A stretch of DNA of 64,000 nucleotides, from NCBI RefSeq assembly GCF_046244365.1, contig NZ_CP176395.1, positions 4,092,001 through 4,156,000 of the forward strand, read 5' to 3'. The position numbers were made by a program, and so were the translations under genes. Every line of letters begins with the position of its first letter. Positions within the stretch are counted from its first letter, which is position 1. The stretch is from Paenibacillus_V sp046244365. GTDB lineage: Bacteria; Bacillota; Bacilli; Paenibacillales; NBRC-103111. This document shows positions 22,922 to 31,823 of this stretch, one piece after another. The notes under the pieces are model-generated. The model saw nothing but the letters and a program-made list of their open reading frames with translations, was not told the origin of the DNA and made no database searches.

Positions 22922-23929
22922 ATGAAAGGATTAAGCCTGTTCAGCGGGATCGGCGGGATCGACTTGGCTTGTGAATGGGCTGGCATCGAAACGGTGGCGT
23001 TTTGCGAGCGCGAGCCGTTTCCACAAAAGGTGCTTCGCAAACACTGGCCTAACGTACCCATATACGACGATGTATGTACCTTAACGAAAGAGAGGTTAGA
23101 AGAAGATGGAATCGGGACAATTGACATTATTCACGGAGGATACCCTTGCCAGCCTTTCAGTAATGCCGGGAACCGAAAAGGCACGGAAGATGACCGTCAC
23201 CTCTGGCCAGAAGTGTTTCGCCTTATACAAGCCATCCAGCCTAGGTGGTTTGTTGGTGAAAATGTTGCTGGGCACGTCACATTGGGGCTCGACGTTGTGC
23301 TTACTGACTTGGAAAGTATCGGTTACGCCTGGGAGACGTTCGTTATTCCAGCTGCATCCGTCAATTCCCCAAACCGACGAGACAGAGTATTCATTGTGGG
23401 CTACTCCGAATGCGTCCGACAGCGTTGGCAGTCACGGCGGGGGGCAGAGCCGCTCTTTACGAACCGATATAAGCAACTGGAAGAAGGGTTTATGGCCGAC
23501 GCCGAGGGCATCGGATGGGGGGCACGGAGGTCCGAATCAAAGGGACAGCAAAGGGAACTACGCTTTACCGGGAGCCGTCCATCACTCGAAACTCTGGCCA
23601 ACTCCAGCAGCTCAGGACGGCAAGAATGCGACGCTTCCGCCGTCCCAGATCGATCGGGACACAATTCCGGGAGCTGTAATGAGACAGGGGCATCAGGGTC
23701 AGATCAATCCCGAATGGGTGGAAACGCTTATGGGCTTTCCTGCAGGATGGACGAACATCGATGGCCAGCACCGTATGGAGCGGAACAGTATGAATGGGAA
23801 CCGGCACGCGTCGCAGTTGGCGTGAAGAACCGGGTTGGTCGGTTGAAGAGCCTCGGAAATGCAGTGAATCCACATCAAATCTATCCCGTCATAGAAGCAA
23901 TTAAACAAATCGACGACATGATGCAATAG
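22922..23929 (+). CDS. C5-cytosine DNA methyltransferase (second)
   Basis: 335 residues from an ATG behind GAGGTGAGAGGG. Motif I GLSLFSGIGGIDLACEWAG; motif IV GGYPCQPFSNAGNRKG with catalytic Cys; motif VI GENVAGHVTLGLD; motif VIII-like PNRRDRVFIVGYS; C-terminal RLKSLGNAVNPHQIYP. The stretch between ~155 and 285 is poorly structured in this frame but is fully occupied by a second ORF in the +1 frame. It modifies phage DNA, probably against restriction. Repeat copy B starts at its stop codon. Confidence 0.9.
   Translation: MKGLSLFSGIGGIDLACEWAGIETVAFCEREPFPQKVLRKHWPNVPIYDDVCTLTKERLEEDGIGTIDIIHGGYPCQPFSNAGNRKGTEDDRHLWPEVFRLIQAIQPRWFVGENVAGHVTLGLDVVLTDLESIGYAWETFVIPAASVNSPNRRDRVFIVGYSECVRQRWQSRRGAEPLFTNRYKQLEEGFMADAEGIGWGARRSESKGQQRELRFTGSRPSLETLANSSSSGRQECDASAVPDRSGHNSGSCNETGASGSDQSRMGGNAYGLSCRMDEHRWPAPYGAEQYEWEPARVAVGVKNRVGRLKSLGNAVNPHQIYPVIEAIKQIDDMMQ
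23106..23825 (+). CDS. Nested +1-frame phage protein inside the methyltransferase gene
   Basis: 239 residues, all inside the methyltransferase gene, with its own GAGAGG site eight bases before the ATG. It has the hallmarks of a phage family I recognise from prophages: MESGQLTLFTEDTLASLSVM, LLGTSHWGSTLCLLTWKV, repeated WPTPRASDGG and WPTPAAQDGKN, then NPEWVETLMGFPAGWT. These conserved segments occur in a frame that is not the methyltransferase frame, which argues for real dual coding. Function unknown; it may help target recognition. Alternatively, the similarity to database entries could stem from repeated mis-annotation. Confidence 0.65.
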   Translation: MESGQLTLFTEDTLASLSVMPGTEKARKMTVTSGQKCFALYKPSSLGGLLVKMLLGTSHWGSTLCLLTWKVSVTPGRRSLFQLHPSIPQTDETEYSLWATPNASDSVGSHGGGQSRSLRTDISNWKKGLWPTPRASDGGHGGPNQRDSKGNYALPGAVHHSKLWPTPAAQDGKNATLPPSQIDRDTIPGAVMRQGHQGQINPEWVETLMGFPAGWTNIDGQHRMERNSMNGNRHASQLA

Positions 23930-23995
23930 GCCGACAGGCCATCGATACCGACCGAATAAGCTCAGCGCAGCGGAGGCCGCCAGTCTAGGGAATAC
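23929..23995 (+). repeat. 67-nt repeat, copy B
   Basis: GGCCGACAGGC...CGACCGAA...CGGAGGCCG...GGAATAC, same length as copy A, in the gap after the methyltransferase. The middle differs by small shifts, as expected if structure is kept rather than sequence. Confidence 0.6.
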
Positions 23996-24044
23996 CTATC
24001 CCTATATACAGAGGTAGGGCATCCCATACAGGAGGGATAGTATA

Positions 24045-24434
24045 TTGACCAGACAACGAACAGGTCACCATAACACAATGTTAAAACTAAGCGATGACGG
24101 CATAAAAATGATCCATCGGCTTTACCTAAAGGGTACAACAATGCCGGAAATCGCCAGGCTCATGAAATTAACTCGAAATCAAATTAAGAACATTGTAGCT
24201 CGTGCTCAAAAAAAGGAACCCGAAAAATGGCCTCCACGGAAGCCGGGTCAACCAAAGAAGGCGCCGCCGCCAATCTGTAAGACGATAGCCGAAAGATCAC
24301 TTCATGGACAAGTCAAGACATACCACATAAGCGAGCTGCCGCAGGCTGAACAAGATCGGATGATGAACCTAGTGGACCCGAGTAGAAAGACAAAAGCTGA
24401 AATAATCGGCGGCTGGGGGTATGGAGGCCGATGA
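24045..24434 (+). CDS. HTH-like phage protein, 129 residues
   Basis: TTG at 24045 behind AGGAGG; an ATG at 24078 is an alternative. The helix-turn-helix GTTMPEIARLMKLTRNQIKN is followed by a Pro/Lys-rich linker (KWPPRKPGQPKKAPPP) and an end in GGWGYGGR. Possible regulator of late genes, next to the resolvase and ArpU. Family not named. Confidence 0.55.
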   Translation: MTRQRTGHHNTMLKLSDDGIKMIHRLYLKGTTMPEIARLMKLTRNQIKNIVARAQKKEPEKWPPRKPGQPKKAPPPICKTIAERSLHGQVKTYHISELPQAEQDRMMNLVDPSRKTKAEIIGGWGYGGR

Positions 24435-24604
24435 AGGAATTCAACTGGAAGCAGGCGAGTGAAAAGCAACTAATGAATATCGCCTATGAAGATCGTGAAT
24501 GCCCGATCGCATGTAGGATATACGCCGGCGAGGAATTGAAACGGCGCGCCGCGGCTAAGCGAGCAAACATCAAGTATAAAGCAATGGGACGTAATTGGGG
24601 ATAG
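24431..24604 (+). CDS. Hypothetical 57-residue phage protein
   Basis: ATG overlaps the previous stop as ATGA. Sequence MKEFNWKQASEKQLMNIAYE then basic (KRRAAAKRANIKYKAMG). Family unknown; coupled to the HTH gene. Confidence 0.45.
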   Translation: MKEFNWKQASEKQLMNIAYEDRECPIACRIYAGEELKRRAAAKRANIKYKAMGRNWG

Positions 24605-24679
24605 AGGGGCAGGAAGGGGCTGCTGCGCGGGACGTCGCGGCCCTAAATGCGAACGTACGTACGATTATGGAGGGGTAAT

Positions 24680-25207
24680 ATGAGATTTGTTGGAATTGAT
24701 CCAAGTACCAAAGCTGGTTTGGTTATATTGGACAAACACGGAGAGATATTGGATAGGATGGAAATCACTTCAGATGCTATAGGCGAAACTCGTATTCTCG
24801 ATATTGCAGATCGCGTAATCGAGCAACTAGAGCCGAACGACATTGTAGCCGTTGAAGGCTTCTCGCTTCAGTCAAAAGGGGCAGCAGTCAGCCTATTATA
24901 CGGTATAGGTTGGAGAATCCGTTTTGAAATGATTGATCGAGGTATCAACTACCTGGAGGTTCCGCCGACATCGCTTAAAAAGTTCACTGGTGCAGGCGGT
25001 AACGCAAGTAAAACAGCAGTTGCGCTCGCGGCATTTAAACGATGGGAATTCGAAGATAAAAGCGATAACATCACGGATGCCTTTGTCCTAGCACAGATCG
25101 CTAAGTCGATACATCAGCCCACTGGTTTGATAAAGGTGCAAACCGAAGTCATTCATTCAATTACTAACCCGCCTGAGAAAAAGAAACGGAAGGCGAAAAA
25201 TGAATAA
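24680..25207 (+). CDS. RuvC-like Holliday junction resolvase
   Basis: 175 residues with GAGGGG before the ATG. Motifs: first Asp in MRFVGIDPSTKAGLVILD, second Glu in VAVEGFS, and the late Asp-pair region DKSDNITDAFVLAQIA: the RNase H-like four-carboxylate set of RuvC. It resolves recombination junctions and branched phage DNA before packaging. Length matches phage RuvC (about 160-180). An upstream in-frame ATG at 24647 lacks a ribosome site. Confidence 0.8.
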   Translation: MRFVGIDPSTKAGLVILDKHGEILDRMEITSDAIGETRILDIADRVIEQLEPNDIVAVEGFSLQSKGAAVSLLYGIGWRIRFEMIDRGINYLEVPPTSLKKFTGAGGNASKTAVALAAFKRWEFEDKSDNITDAFVLAQIAKSIHQPTGLIKVQTEVIHSITNPPEKKKRKAKNE

Positions 25208-25233
25208 TTCCAAGCCATACGAGGGGTGATCGG

Positions 25234-25695
25234 ATGGAATCACATACTTTAAAACAGGTAAAGGAAATGAATGATTGGAAGGTAACGCGAGCGGCATTTA
25301 ATGCAATATTTGAAAAGTATCGTTCATATAAAGCCGCAGTCAACTTCAGGGCAAAAGAGGCAACAATTACACCGGCGTACGTTCCCAGATATCACGGCGC
25401 AACTAATGCGACGAGCGACCAGACAGCAGAAATTGCAATATATAACGTCGATAACCAAATTGAACGGCAAACATATTGTGAGAAAATCGAAACGGCTGTA
25501 AGTGAACTCGAAGAGGACGAAAAGAAGATAATATGTGAACGGTATATGAAGCGCAGCCGTGTTCTTGATTATGTTGTCTTCAAGCATGTGATGGATCCGG
25601 CGATATGCGAAAGAACATATTCCAAAATTAGAAAGAAGTCATTCGACAAGCTCTTGCTTATGCTGGAAGACATGGAGGTAACGATCGATGTCTGA
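25234..25695 (+). CDS. ArpU-family late transcription regulator
   Basis: 153 residues. The C-terminal half carries the ArpU signature ICERYMKRSRVLDYVVFKHV then ICERTYSKIRKKSFDKLLLM. Family knowledge: ArpU-like proteins activate packaging and lysis gene transcription and usually sit just before terminase genes. Here no terminase follows; host DNA does. GAGGGGTGATCGG gives a good ribosome site. Confidence 0.8.
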   Translation: MESHTLKQVKEMNDWKVTRAAFNAIFEKYRSYKAAVNFRAKEATITPAYVPRYHGATNATSDQTAEIAIYNVDNQIERQTYCEKIETAVSELEEDEKKIICERYMKRSRVLDYVVFKHVMDPAICERTYSKIRKKSFDKLLLMLEDMEVTIDV

Positions 25696-25894
25696 ACTCG
25701 AAATTATTAGCGATGAGAGGCAAGAAAGGGTAAGGAGATCGGTTTTTCGCCAAGGTAAAATAAAGATCGAGGTTGAATACCACGGGCAACCTTCGGAAGA
25801 AGCGATGCGTCGTTTCAATCAACGTTATCATGACCATAAGACTGAATTGAATAGCTTGCAATTGGTTGCTGAAAAACGGAGCGCGTCTGCATAG
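25688..25894 (+). CDS. Hypothetical 68-residue phage protein
   Basis: ATG overlaps the ArpU end. Contains EIISDERQERVRRSVFRQGK and KIEVEYHGQPSEEAMRRFNQ. Last prophage gene in the window; family unknown. Confidence 0.5.
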   Translation: MSELEIISDERQERVRRSVFRQGKIKIEVEYHGQPSEEAMRRFNQRYHDHKTELNSLQLVAEKRSASA

Positions 25895-25908
25895 ACGCCT
25901 CTTTTTTT
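25883..25908 (+). terminator. Terminator at the prophage right edge
   Basis: GCGTCT-GCAT-AGACGC then CCTCTTTTTTT. It overlaps the last phage stop and closes the early operon before the yyaL region. Confidence 0.75.
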
Positions 25909-25954
25909 GTTATACTGAAACGGTAAATATAAACAGTTCGAAAGGGTGGTAATA

Positions 25955-28067
25955 ATGCGCGACACTACCGAAAAGCATAACCGCAAACCGAATCGGTTGA
26001 TCACTGAAAAATCACCTTATCTGTTACAGCATGCATATAATCCCGTGGATTGGTATCCTTGGGGAGAGGAAGCCTTTAAAAAGGCTGCCAGGGAAGGCAA
26101 GGCTGTATTCTTATCAGTTGGATATTCATAGTAAACGAAAGGGCGTACTTATGTAGACTTGCCATTGGTGTCACGTCATGGAACGCGAATCGTTCGAAGA
26201 CATAGAGGTCGCTGCAGTCTTGAACGAGCATTTTGTGTCGATTAAGGTCGATCGGGAGGAGAGGCCCGACATCGATCATTTGTATATGGCCGTCTGTCAG
26301 GCGATGACCGGGCAAGGGGGCTGGCCTCTGACGATCGTCATGACGCCGGACCAAAAGCCGTTTTTTGCCGGGATGTATTTTCCGAAGCGCCGCAAGTACA
26401 ACCGTTACGGGATGATGGAGCTGCTGCCTCAGATCGTGGAGAAATGGACCGAAGATCATGGGAAGCTGACCGAAACGAGCGAGCAAATTGCTGAGGAAGT
26501 CGAGCGGCGGATGCTTTCCAGCCTCCAAGGCACCGTTTCGGAGAAGGTGTTGACGGCCGCATTCGAGCAATACCGGGAACGGTACGACGAGGAATACGGC
26601 GGCTTCGGCGGCGGTCCGAAGTTTCCGACTTCCCACAATATTTCGCTGTTGCTGCGGCTGTATAAGCGTACGGGCAACGAAGAGGCGCTGAACATGGCGG
26701 AGCACACGCTCGATGCGATGTATCGCGGGGGGATGTACGATCATGTCGGCTTTGGTTTTTGCCGGTATTCGGTCGACGAGAAGTGGCTCGTGCCGCATTT
26801 CGAGAAAATGCTATACGATAACGCACTGCTCGCGTGGACGTATCTCGAGGCCTACCAGGTAACCGGCAAAAAGCGGTATGCCGATGTCGCCGAGCAAATT
26901 TTCACTTATGTGCTGCGCGATATGACGGACCCGGCCGGCGGCTTCTACTGCGCGGAGGATGCCGATTCCGAAGGGCACGAAGGGAAGTTCTACGTCTGGG
27001 ACGAGAAGGAAGTGTTCGACGTGCTGGGCGACGATGACGGCGAATGGTATGGCGAGCTCTACGATATTACCCGGCAAGGGAATTTCGAAGGGCGCAGCAT
27101 CCCGAACTTGATCGCAACGGATCTCGAGAGCGCTGCCAAACGTAAGGGCCTAACCCCGGAAGAACTTGCAAGCAGGCTGGAAGCGTCCAGAAGGAAACTG
27201 TTTGACTATCGGGAGGGCCGTATTCATCCGGGCAAAGACGATAAGATCTTGACTTCATGGAACGGACTCATGATTATGGCGCTGGCCAAAGGATATGCGG
27301 TACTGAAGCGGGACGAGTATTTGCAAGCGGCAATTAGTGCCGTTCGCTTCATCATGAAAGAGATGAGGCGTGCCGACGGCCGGCTGCTGGCGCGGTACCG
27401 TGACGGGGAAGCCGCGTATCCCGGTTACGTGGACGATTACGCATTTATGGTGTGGGGATTGCTTGAGCTGTATCAGGCTTCGTTCCAAACGGAATTTCTG
27501 GAGCAAGCGATGGAGTTGAACGGGCAAATGCTCGAGCTGTTCTGGGACGAAGAGAATGGCGGTCTGTTCTTCTACGGACATGACGGCGAGGAGCTTTTCT
27601 CGCGAAATAAGGAAATCTACGACGGCGCGCAGCCTTCCGGAAATGGAGTTGCCGCCTACAATTTGCAGCGGTTGTCGAAGCTGGCATACGATGCCAAGCT
27701 CTCGCAAATCGCGGAGCGGCAGCTGGAGGCATTCGCGGGGGCGATCGAGCGATATCCGGCCGGGCATTCGATGTTCCTGATCGCGCTGGATTGGGCCTAT
27801 AGTCCGTCCGGCGAAATTGTCATAGCCGGCGATCCGGACAAGGAAGAGACGAAACGGATGCTCGCCGCGGCGCAGAACGGCTTCCGGCCGCATACGCTTA
27901 CGGTGCTGGCGCCAAAAGGCGAACAGGGCGACCGCATCCGCGAGCTCGTTCCGCTTGTTCGCGACAAGCAAGCGATCGGCGGAAGAACGACGGCATACGT
28001 TTGCGAGAACTTCGCCTGCCATTCGCCGACCGACGATGTGAAAGAGCTTGAGGAACTGCTGGGATAA
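25955..28067 (+). pseudogene. yyaL: yyaL (thioredoxin domain + AGE-like domain), broken at CxxC
   Basis: Family: DUF255/YyaL (SSP411-like), a thioredoxin domain followed by a six-hairpin glycosidase-like domain; function poorly known. Residues 1-58 read normally (LITEKSPYLLQHAYNPVDWY to FLSVGYS), then a TAG at 26129. The expected continuation TCHWCHVMERESFED resumes at 26157 in another frame, so 28 extra bases (26129-26156) break it. The rest to 28067 is intact (TGQGGWPLTIVM, PKFPTSHNI, YDNALLAWTYLEAY). By hand count the 5' part (25955-26128) is about 45% GC, lower than the gene body. An ORF from ATG 26178 might still yield a thioredoxin-less protein. The insert may mark an attachment junction or a frameshift scar. 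Confidence 0.75.
26123..26160. other. 28-nt insertion in yyaL with imperfect inverted repeat, possible attR core
   Basis: The interrupting bases include CATAGTA and TACTTATG as imperfect arms around AACGAAAGGGCG, and direct ACTT repeats at 26147 and 26157. Serine-integrase sites look like this, but this is inference. Confidence 0.35.
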
Positions 28068-28121
28068 GCTTCGAGCAGAGACAATTCCATGATAATCTCA
28101 ATAACCTAAGGTACATCTACA

Positions 28122-28155
28122 AAAACCCGCAGGAGATTTATCGCCTGCGGGTTTT
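28122..28155. terminator. Bidirectional terminator
   Basis: AAAACCCGCAGG / CCTGCGGGTTTT, 12-bp stem and 10-nt loop, between the convergent yyaL and histidine kinase genes. Confidence 0.9.
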
Positions 28156-28181
28156 GCGTCATTGAACGGCGTTCATGTTGC

Positions 28182-29252
28182 TTAGGCTTCTGGCATCCGT
28201 ATCGTTACCGTCGTGCCTGGCCCGCTTTCGATGGATATGTTGCCGTCGTGGGCGTCCACGAGCTTTTTGACGATCGCAAGACCGATTCCGCTGCCGCCGG
28301 ATTTGCGGCTTCGCGATTTCTCCGTGCGGTAAAACCGCTCGAAAACATACGGCAGTTCACCCTCCGGAATGCCGGGCCCTGTATCGCGTACCGATAGCAG
28401 GACCATTCCGTTTTGTTCGGCAAACGACACTTCGACGAGCCCGCTTGCCGGCGTAAAGCGGAGGGCGTTGCTGAGCAGGTTGACCAAAATTTGAATGAAC
28501 CGGTCCCGATCAACGAGCAGAATCGGATCCGAGCCTTCGGTTTGGACAACGAGCTTTACTTCTTTTTGCCGGAAAGCCGCATTCATCAGCTCGTAGCTTT
28601 GCCTGAGCAGCGACACGAGCGAAGCAGGCTCGCGCTTCAAGCGGAAGTGGGGAGAATCCATGAGCGTAAGCTGCTCTAAATCGGCAACTAGGGCCGTTAA
28701 CCGCGCGGTTTCCTCGAAGCAGGAGCGAATCCGTTCGGGCGTCGGCTCCCATACCTGCTCCATGAGCGCTTGCAGATGGCTCTTGAGAATGGCAAGGGGC
28801 GTGCGTAATTCATGGGCGATGTCCTGGGTCATCGCGACGCGCAGCTGTTCTTGCTCCTCCAGCTGCGAGGCCAAATGATTAAGCGCCTTGCCGAGCTCGG
28901 CCAGCTCGTCGTTCCCCGCGACGCCAGTACGTACGTCCAGCTTGCCCTGCGTCATTCGTTCCGCCGTATGCTTCATTTCCGATAGCGGAGAAGTGAGGCG
29001 TTTGGCGAAGTAGAGACTGATCGCAACGGCCAAAACGACCGCGCCAAGCATAGTCCAGCCTATCGACTGCAGCAGAGCCTGCTCAAGATGCTCGTTCAAG
29101 CCTGTAGGCCGATCGCCGGCTGTCTCCTGCTCCTGATACATCCGGAAATGGTAATGAATTTCCACCATGGCGCTTATTCCCGCAATGAGCAGCGTGCCGC
29201 AGACGACGCCGATCATGACGAGCGAGAGCCGGAACCGCAGCCCCCGCTTCAT
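28182..29252 (-). CDS. Sensor histidine kinase
   Basis: 356 residues. Two membrane spans (about 9-29 and 60-80) enclose a short extracytoplasmic loop, then HAMP, the H-box MTQDIAHELRTPLAILKSHL, N-box LLSNALRFTP, G1 DTGPGIP and G2 GSGIGLAIV. All catalytic residues present. Phosphorylates the regulator encoded just upstream, with a four-base overlap. The short sensor loop and the multicopper oxidase next door suggest sensing of metal or envelope stress (BaeS/CusS-like), which is context only. Confidence 0.9.
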   Translation of the reverse strand: MKRGLRFRLSLVMIGVVCGTLLIAGISAMVEIHYHFRMYQEQETAGDRPTGLNEHLEQALLQSIGWTMLGAVVLAVAISLYFAKRLTSPLSEMKHTAERMTQGKLDVRTGVAGNDELAELGKALNHLASQLEEQEQLRVAMTQDIAHELRTPLAILKSHLQALMEQVWEPTPERIRSCFEETARLTALVADLEQLTLMDSPHFRLKREPASLVSLLRQSYELMNAAFRQKEVKLVVQTEGSDPILLVDRDRFIQILVNLLSNALRFTPASGLVEVSFAEQNGMVLLSVRDTGPGIPEGELPYVFERFYRTEKSRSRKSGGSGIGLAIVKKLVDAHDGNISIESGPGTTVTIRMPEA

Positions 29253-29956
29253 CGCGCGCCTCCCGTAAAACGATAGCCTTTGCCGTATACCGTTTGAATG
29301 TATTTCGGCCGTTTGGGGTCGGGTTCGATTTTTTGTCGAATATTTTTGATGTGCTGATCGATTGCGCGGGCATCACCCTCAAAATCGAAGCCTAGTACCT
29401 TTTCGACCAATTCGTCCCGGGAAAAATGGCGCAGCGGATGCCTGGCGAGCACAAGCAGCAGCTTGTATTCACTAGGGGTCAAGGATACCGCGTCGCCATT
29501 GCGGTACACCTCGGCATGTCGCGCATCCAGGCACAGCTCGCCTTCCTCGAACGTAATCCGTTCGGCCAGAAGGGCGTGATCGCCGCTTCTGCGCAAAATG
29601 GCGCGCACCCGGGCCACCAGCTCGCGCGAGTCGAATGGCTTGAGCACATAGTCGTCGGCGCCGATCGTCAAGCCGTGAATGCGGCTAGTTTCCTCCGTTT
29701 TGGCGGTAAGCATGAGAATAGGGACGGAGGACTGGCGGCGGATCGCTTGACATACCTGTTCGCCGGACATATCCGGGAGCATGAGGTCGAGGATGACCAG
29801 ATCGACGGATGCCGATCGTATGGTTTGAAGCGCGCTTGTTCCACTGGAAGCTTCTATCGCGAGAAATCCATCCTTGCGTAAATAAGAAACGACGACATCG
29901 CGTATTTTCTCTTCGTCATCGACCATCAGTATCGTTTGCATCGTGCAATCACCCAT
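29249..29956 (-). CDS. OmpR-family response regulator
   Basis: 235 residues. Receiver with acidic DDEE near the start, phospho-acceptor Asp in VDLVILDLMLPDMSG, and a conserved Lys in YVLKPFD; C-terminal winged helix (SLTPSEYKLLLVLARHP, AIDQHIKNIRQKIE, VYGKGYRF). First gene of the kinase pair and transcribed away from the oxidase, though the same direction; 77 bases separate them. Likely controls the neighbouring copper oxidase gene. Confidence 0.92.
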   Translation of the reverse strand: MGDCTMQTILMVDDEEKIRDVVVSYLRKDGFLAIEASSGTSALQTIRSASVDLVILDLMLPDMSGEQVCQAIRRQSSVPILMLTAKTEETSRIHGLTIGADDYVLKPFDSRELVARVRAILRRSGDHALLAERITFEEGELCLDARHAEVYRNGDAVSLTPSEYKLLLVLARHPLRHFSRDELVEKVLGFDFEGDARAIDQHIKNIRQKIEPDPKRPKYIQTVYGKGYRFTGGAR

Positions 29957-30033
29957 AGCCCATCATACTATATTACCGGTTCGGAGACACCTGGCCGGCG
30001 CTCGGAGCATTCCGTCGACGACATACCGTCCCG

Positions 30034-31647
30034 CTACTCCGGCATATTGCCCGCATTCGGGTCCGGAACGAAGCCCGGCTTAAAGCCCGCATATTGCAGT
30101 TCCGTCACCATACCGGCCGACGCATGATGCAGATCGTGGCAATGGAACATCCAGTTGCCCTCGTTATCCGCTTGAAAGGCCACCACGTATTCTTCGCCGG
30201 GCTTCAGATTCAGCGTATCCTTGATTAGCGGCGAGCCTTCGAGCGGCTTGCCGTTCCTGCTCAGCACTTGAAAAAAATGGCCGTGCAGGTGCATCGGATG
30301 ATCGTCCGTTTTGGACTGATTGACAAGCCGGACCTTCACGGTTTCGCCTTTCTTCACCTTCATCGGTTCCGTTTCCGGGAACGCCTTGCCGTTGATCGTA
30401 TAGACGGTGTCTCCGTCGCGGGTTGCCGTATTCAGATTCATCGTATAACTCAAGTTATAAGACTGCCCTAGCGTAAAGCTCATGCTTCCCGCCTCGCCAT
30501 AGCTTGACATATCGACGGAAGGCAAAACTTTCGCTTCATCCGGCCGGTCATTCCCCGGGTTCCCGCCCTCGTAAGCGATGACGGCTTTCATCCCTTTGGC
30601 CGCCGGATTGCCGCTGTGATCCTCGATCAGCCATCGTCCGGGATTGTCGGCGACGAACTCGATATCGTATCGCTCGCCGGGGGCGATCTCGACTACGCTG
30701 TCACGCAGAAGGCCCGGGTTGTTCAGCGACTGTCCGTCGGCGGCTGTTATGCGATAGTCATGGCCGTGCAGATGGATGCGGTGGGTCAAATAGCCCGCAT
30801 TGATAAGCCGCAGCCGCACGGTTTCCCCTTTTTTGACGGGTAACTCACTGATCGACGGTCCTGATTTGCCGTTTATCGTGTATAGATCGTACATGCTCAT
30901 GTCGTGACCGGCTTCTGCGGCCGCATTCTCCGATTCCCCCGCCGAAGATTTCGCGCCGCCCATGTTCATTTTGCTATGATCCATGCCGTTCATCCCGGAC
31001 ATGCCTGCGCCTGCGCCTCCGCCGGACATCGTCGTATCTGCGCTCCTCCATTCGTCCAGCATTAGCGTGTAGTCGCGATCCGGTTTAGCGCCGTTTTTGG
31101 GCTCGACGATAAAAGCCCCATACATCCCGCGATCGACCTGGTTGACGCTGTCTTGATGGGAGTGGTACCAGTACGTGCCGGGAACCTCGGCTTTAAACGC
31201 GTAGGTAAACGTTTCGCCCGGCTGTACCGCATTTTGCGTCACGCCCGGAATGCCGTCCATCGCATTAGGGACGGGAACGCCGTGCCAGTGGATCGTTGCG
31301 GGTTCCTTCAGCTCGTTCTTCAAGACGATCTGCACGTTCTCGCCTTGCTTGACCCGAAGCTCCGGGCCGGGTACGGAGTTGTTGAACGTCCATACCGGGA
31401 GCGTATGGCCGGGAGCGATTTCTTGATTGCTCGTCTTGGCCGTCAACGAGAAGGTCCGGCCTTCCCATACGGGGGTTCGGTCCGTGCGGGTAGTGTCCGC
31501 TTGTTCGCCGTTCGGCGAAGGGGTCCCCATGTTCATCGAGGAATGGTCCATCCCGCTCATCGAATCGTTCGAATTGAAGCAGCCCGCCAGCAGGGCGGCC
31601 ATAGCGGCTGCAGCAGCCGCGCTTTTAAGTTTCCGTCTGAGCTTCAT
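30034..31647 (-). CDS. Secreted lipoprotein multicopper oxidase
   Basis: About 537 residues with a lipoprotein signal (AAMAALLAGC) and Met/His-rich tracts (SMSGMDHSSMNM, MNGMDHSKMNMGG) that can bind copper. The copper motifs are complete: HWHGVPVPNAMDG, YWYHSHQ, HRIHLHGHDY, HPMHLHGHFFQVL and WMFHCHDLHHASAGM (T1 and trinuclear sites). Family knowledge: CopA/CueO-like laccases oxidise Cu(I) outside the membrane. The start chosen is MKLRRKL; two in-frame ATGs lie upstream. Probably copper detoxification, regulated by the adjacent two-component system. Confidence 0.9.
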   Translation of the reverse strand: MKLRRKLKSAAAAAAMAALLAGCFNSNDSMSGMDHSSMNMGTPSPNGEQADTTRTDRTPVWEGRTFSLTAKTSNQEIAPGHTLPVWTFNNSVPGPELRVKQGENVQIVLKNELKEPATIHWHGVPVPNAMDGIPGVTQNAVQPGETFTYAFKAEVPGTYWYHSHQDSVNQVDRGMYGAFIVEPKNGAKPDRDYTLMLDEWRSADTTMSGGGAGAGMSGMNGMDHSKMNMGGAKSSAGESENAAAEAGHDMSMYDLYTINGKSGPSISELPVKKGETVRLRLINAGYLTHRIHLHGHDYRITAADGQSLNNPGLLRDSVVEIAPGERYDIEFVADNPGRWLIEDHSGNPAAKGMKAVIAYEGGNPGNDRPDEAKVLPSVDMSSYGEAGSMSFTLGQSYNLSYTMNLNTATRDGDTVYTINGKAFPETEPMKVKKGETVKVRLVNQSKTDDHPMHLHGHFFQVLSRNGKPLEGSPLIKDTLNLKPGEEYVVAFQADNEGNWMFHCHDLHHASAGMVTELQYAGFKPGFVPDPNAGNMPE

Positions 31648-31823
31648 GGTCTTTCGCATCCTTTCGTCTACATGCATCGATCATAAACCGGCAATGTGTA
31701 GAACCTGTGAGGAAACTTCCGTTCATTTTGCGTGAAAAGGAGGGGCCGGACAACCGATTAAACGAAGTCGCGAAGCATGATGGGCCTTACATCTTTTCGA
31801 TTTGGAGAAATGTGCCGCGCCTG

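Noticed and set aside
26129..26156. Programmed translational bypass in yyaL
   Set aside because: Gap size is in the right range, but take-off (TCA) and landing codons do not match and the site lies next to a prophage edge; kept only as a minor alternative.
26076..26798. Antisense open frame in yyaL
   Set aside because: No ribosome site or motif; explained by codon bias of the sense gene.
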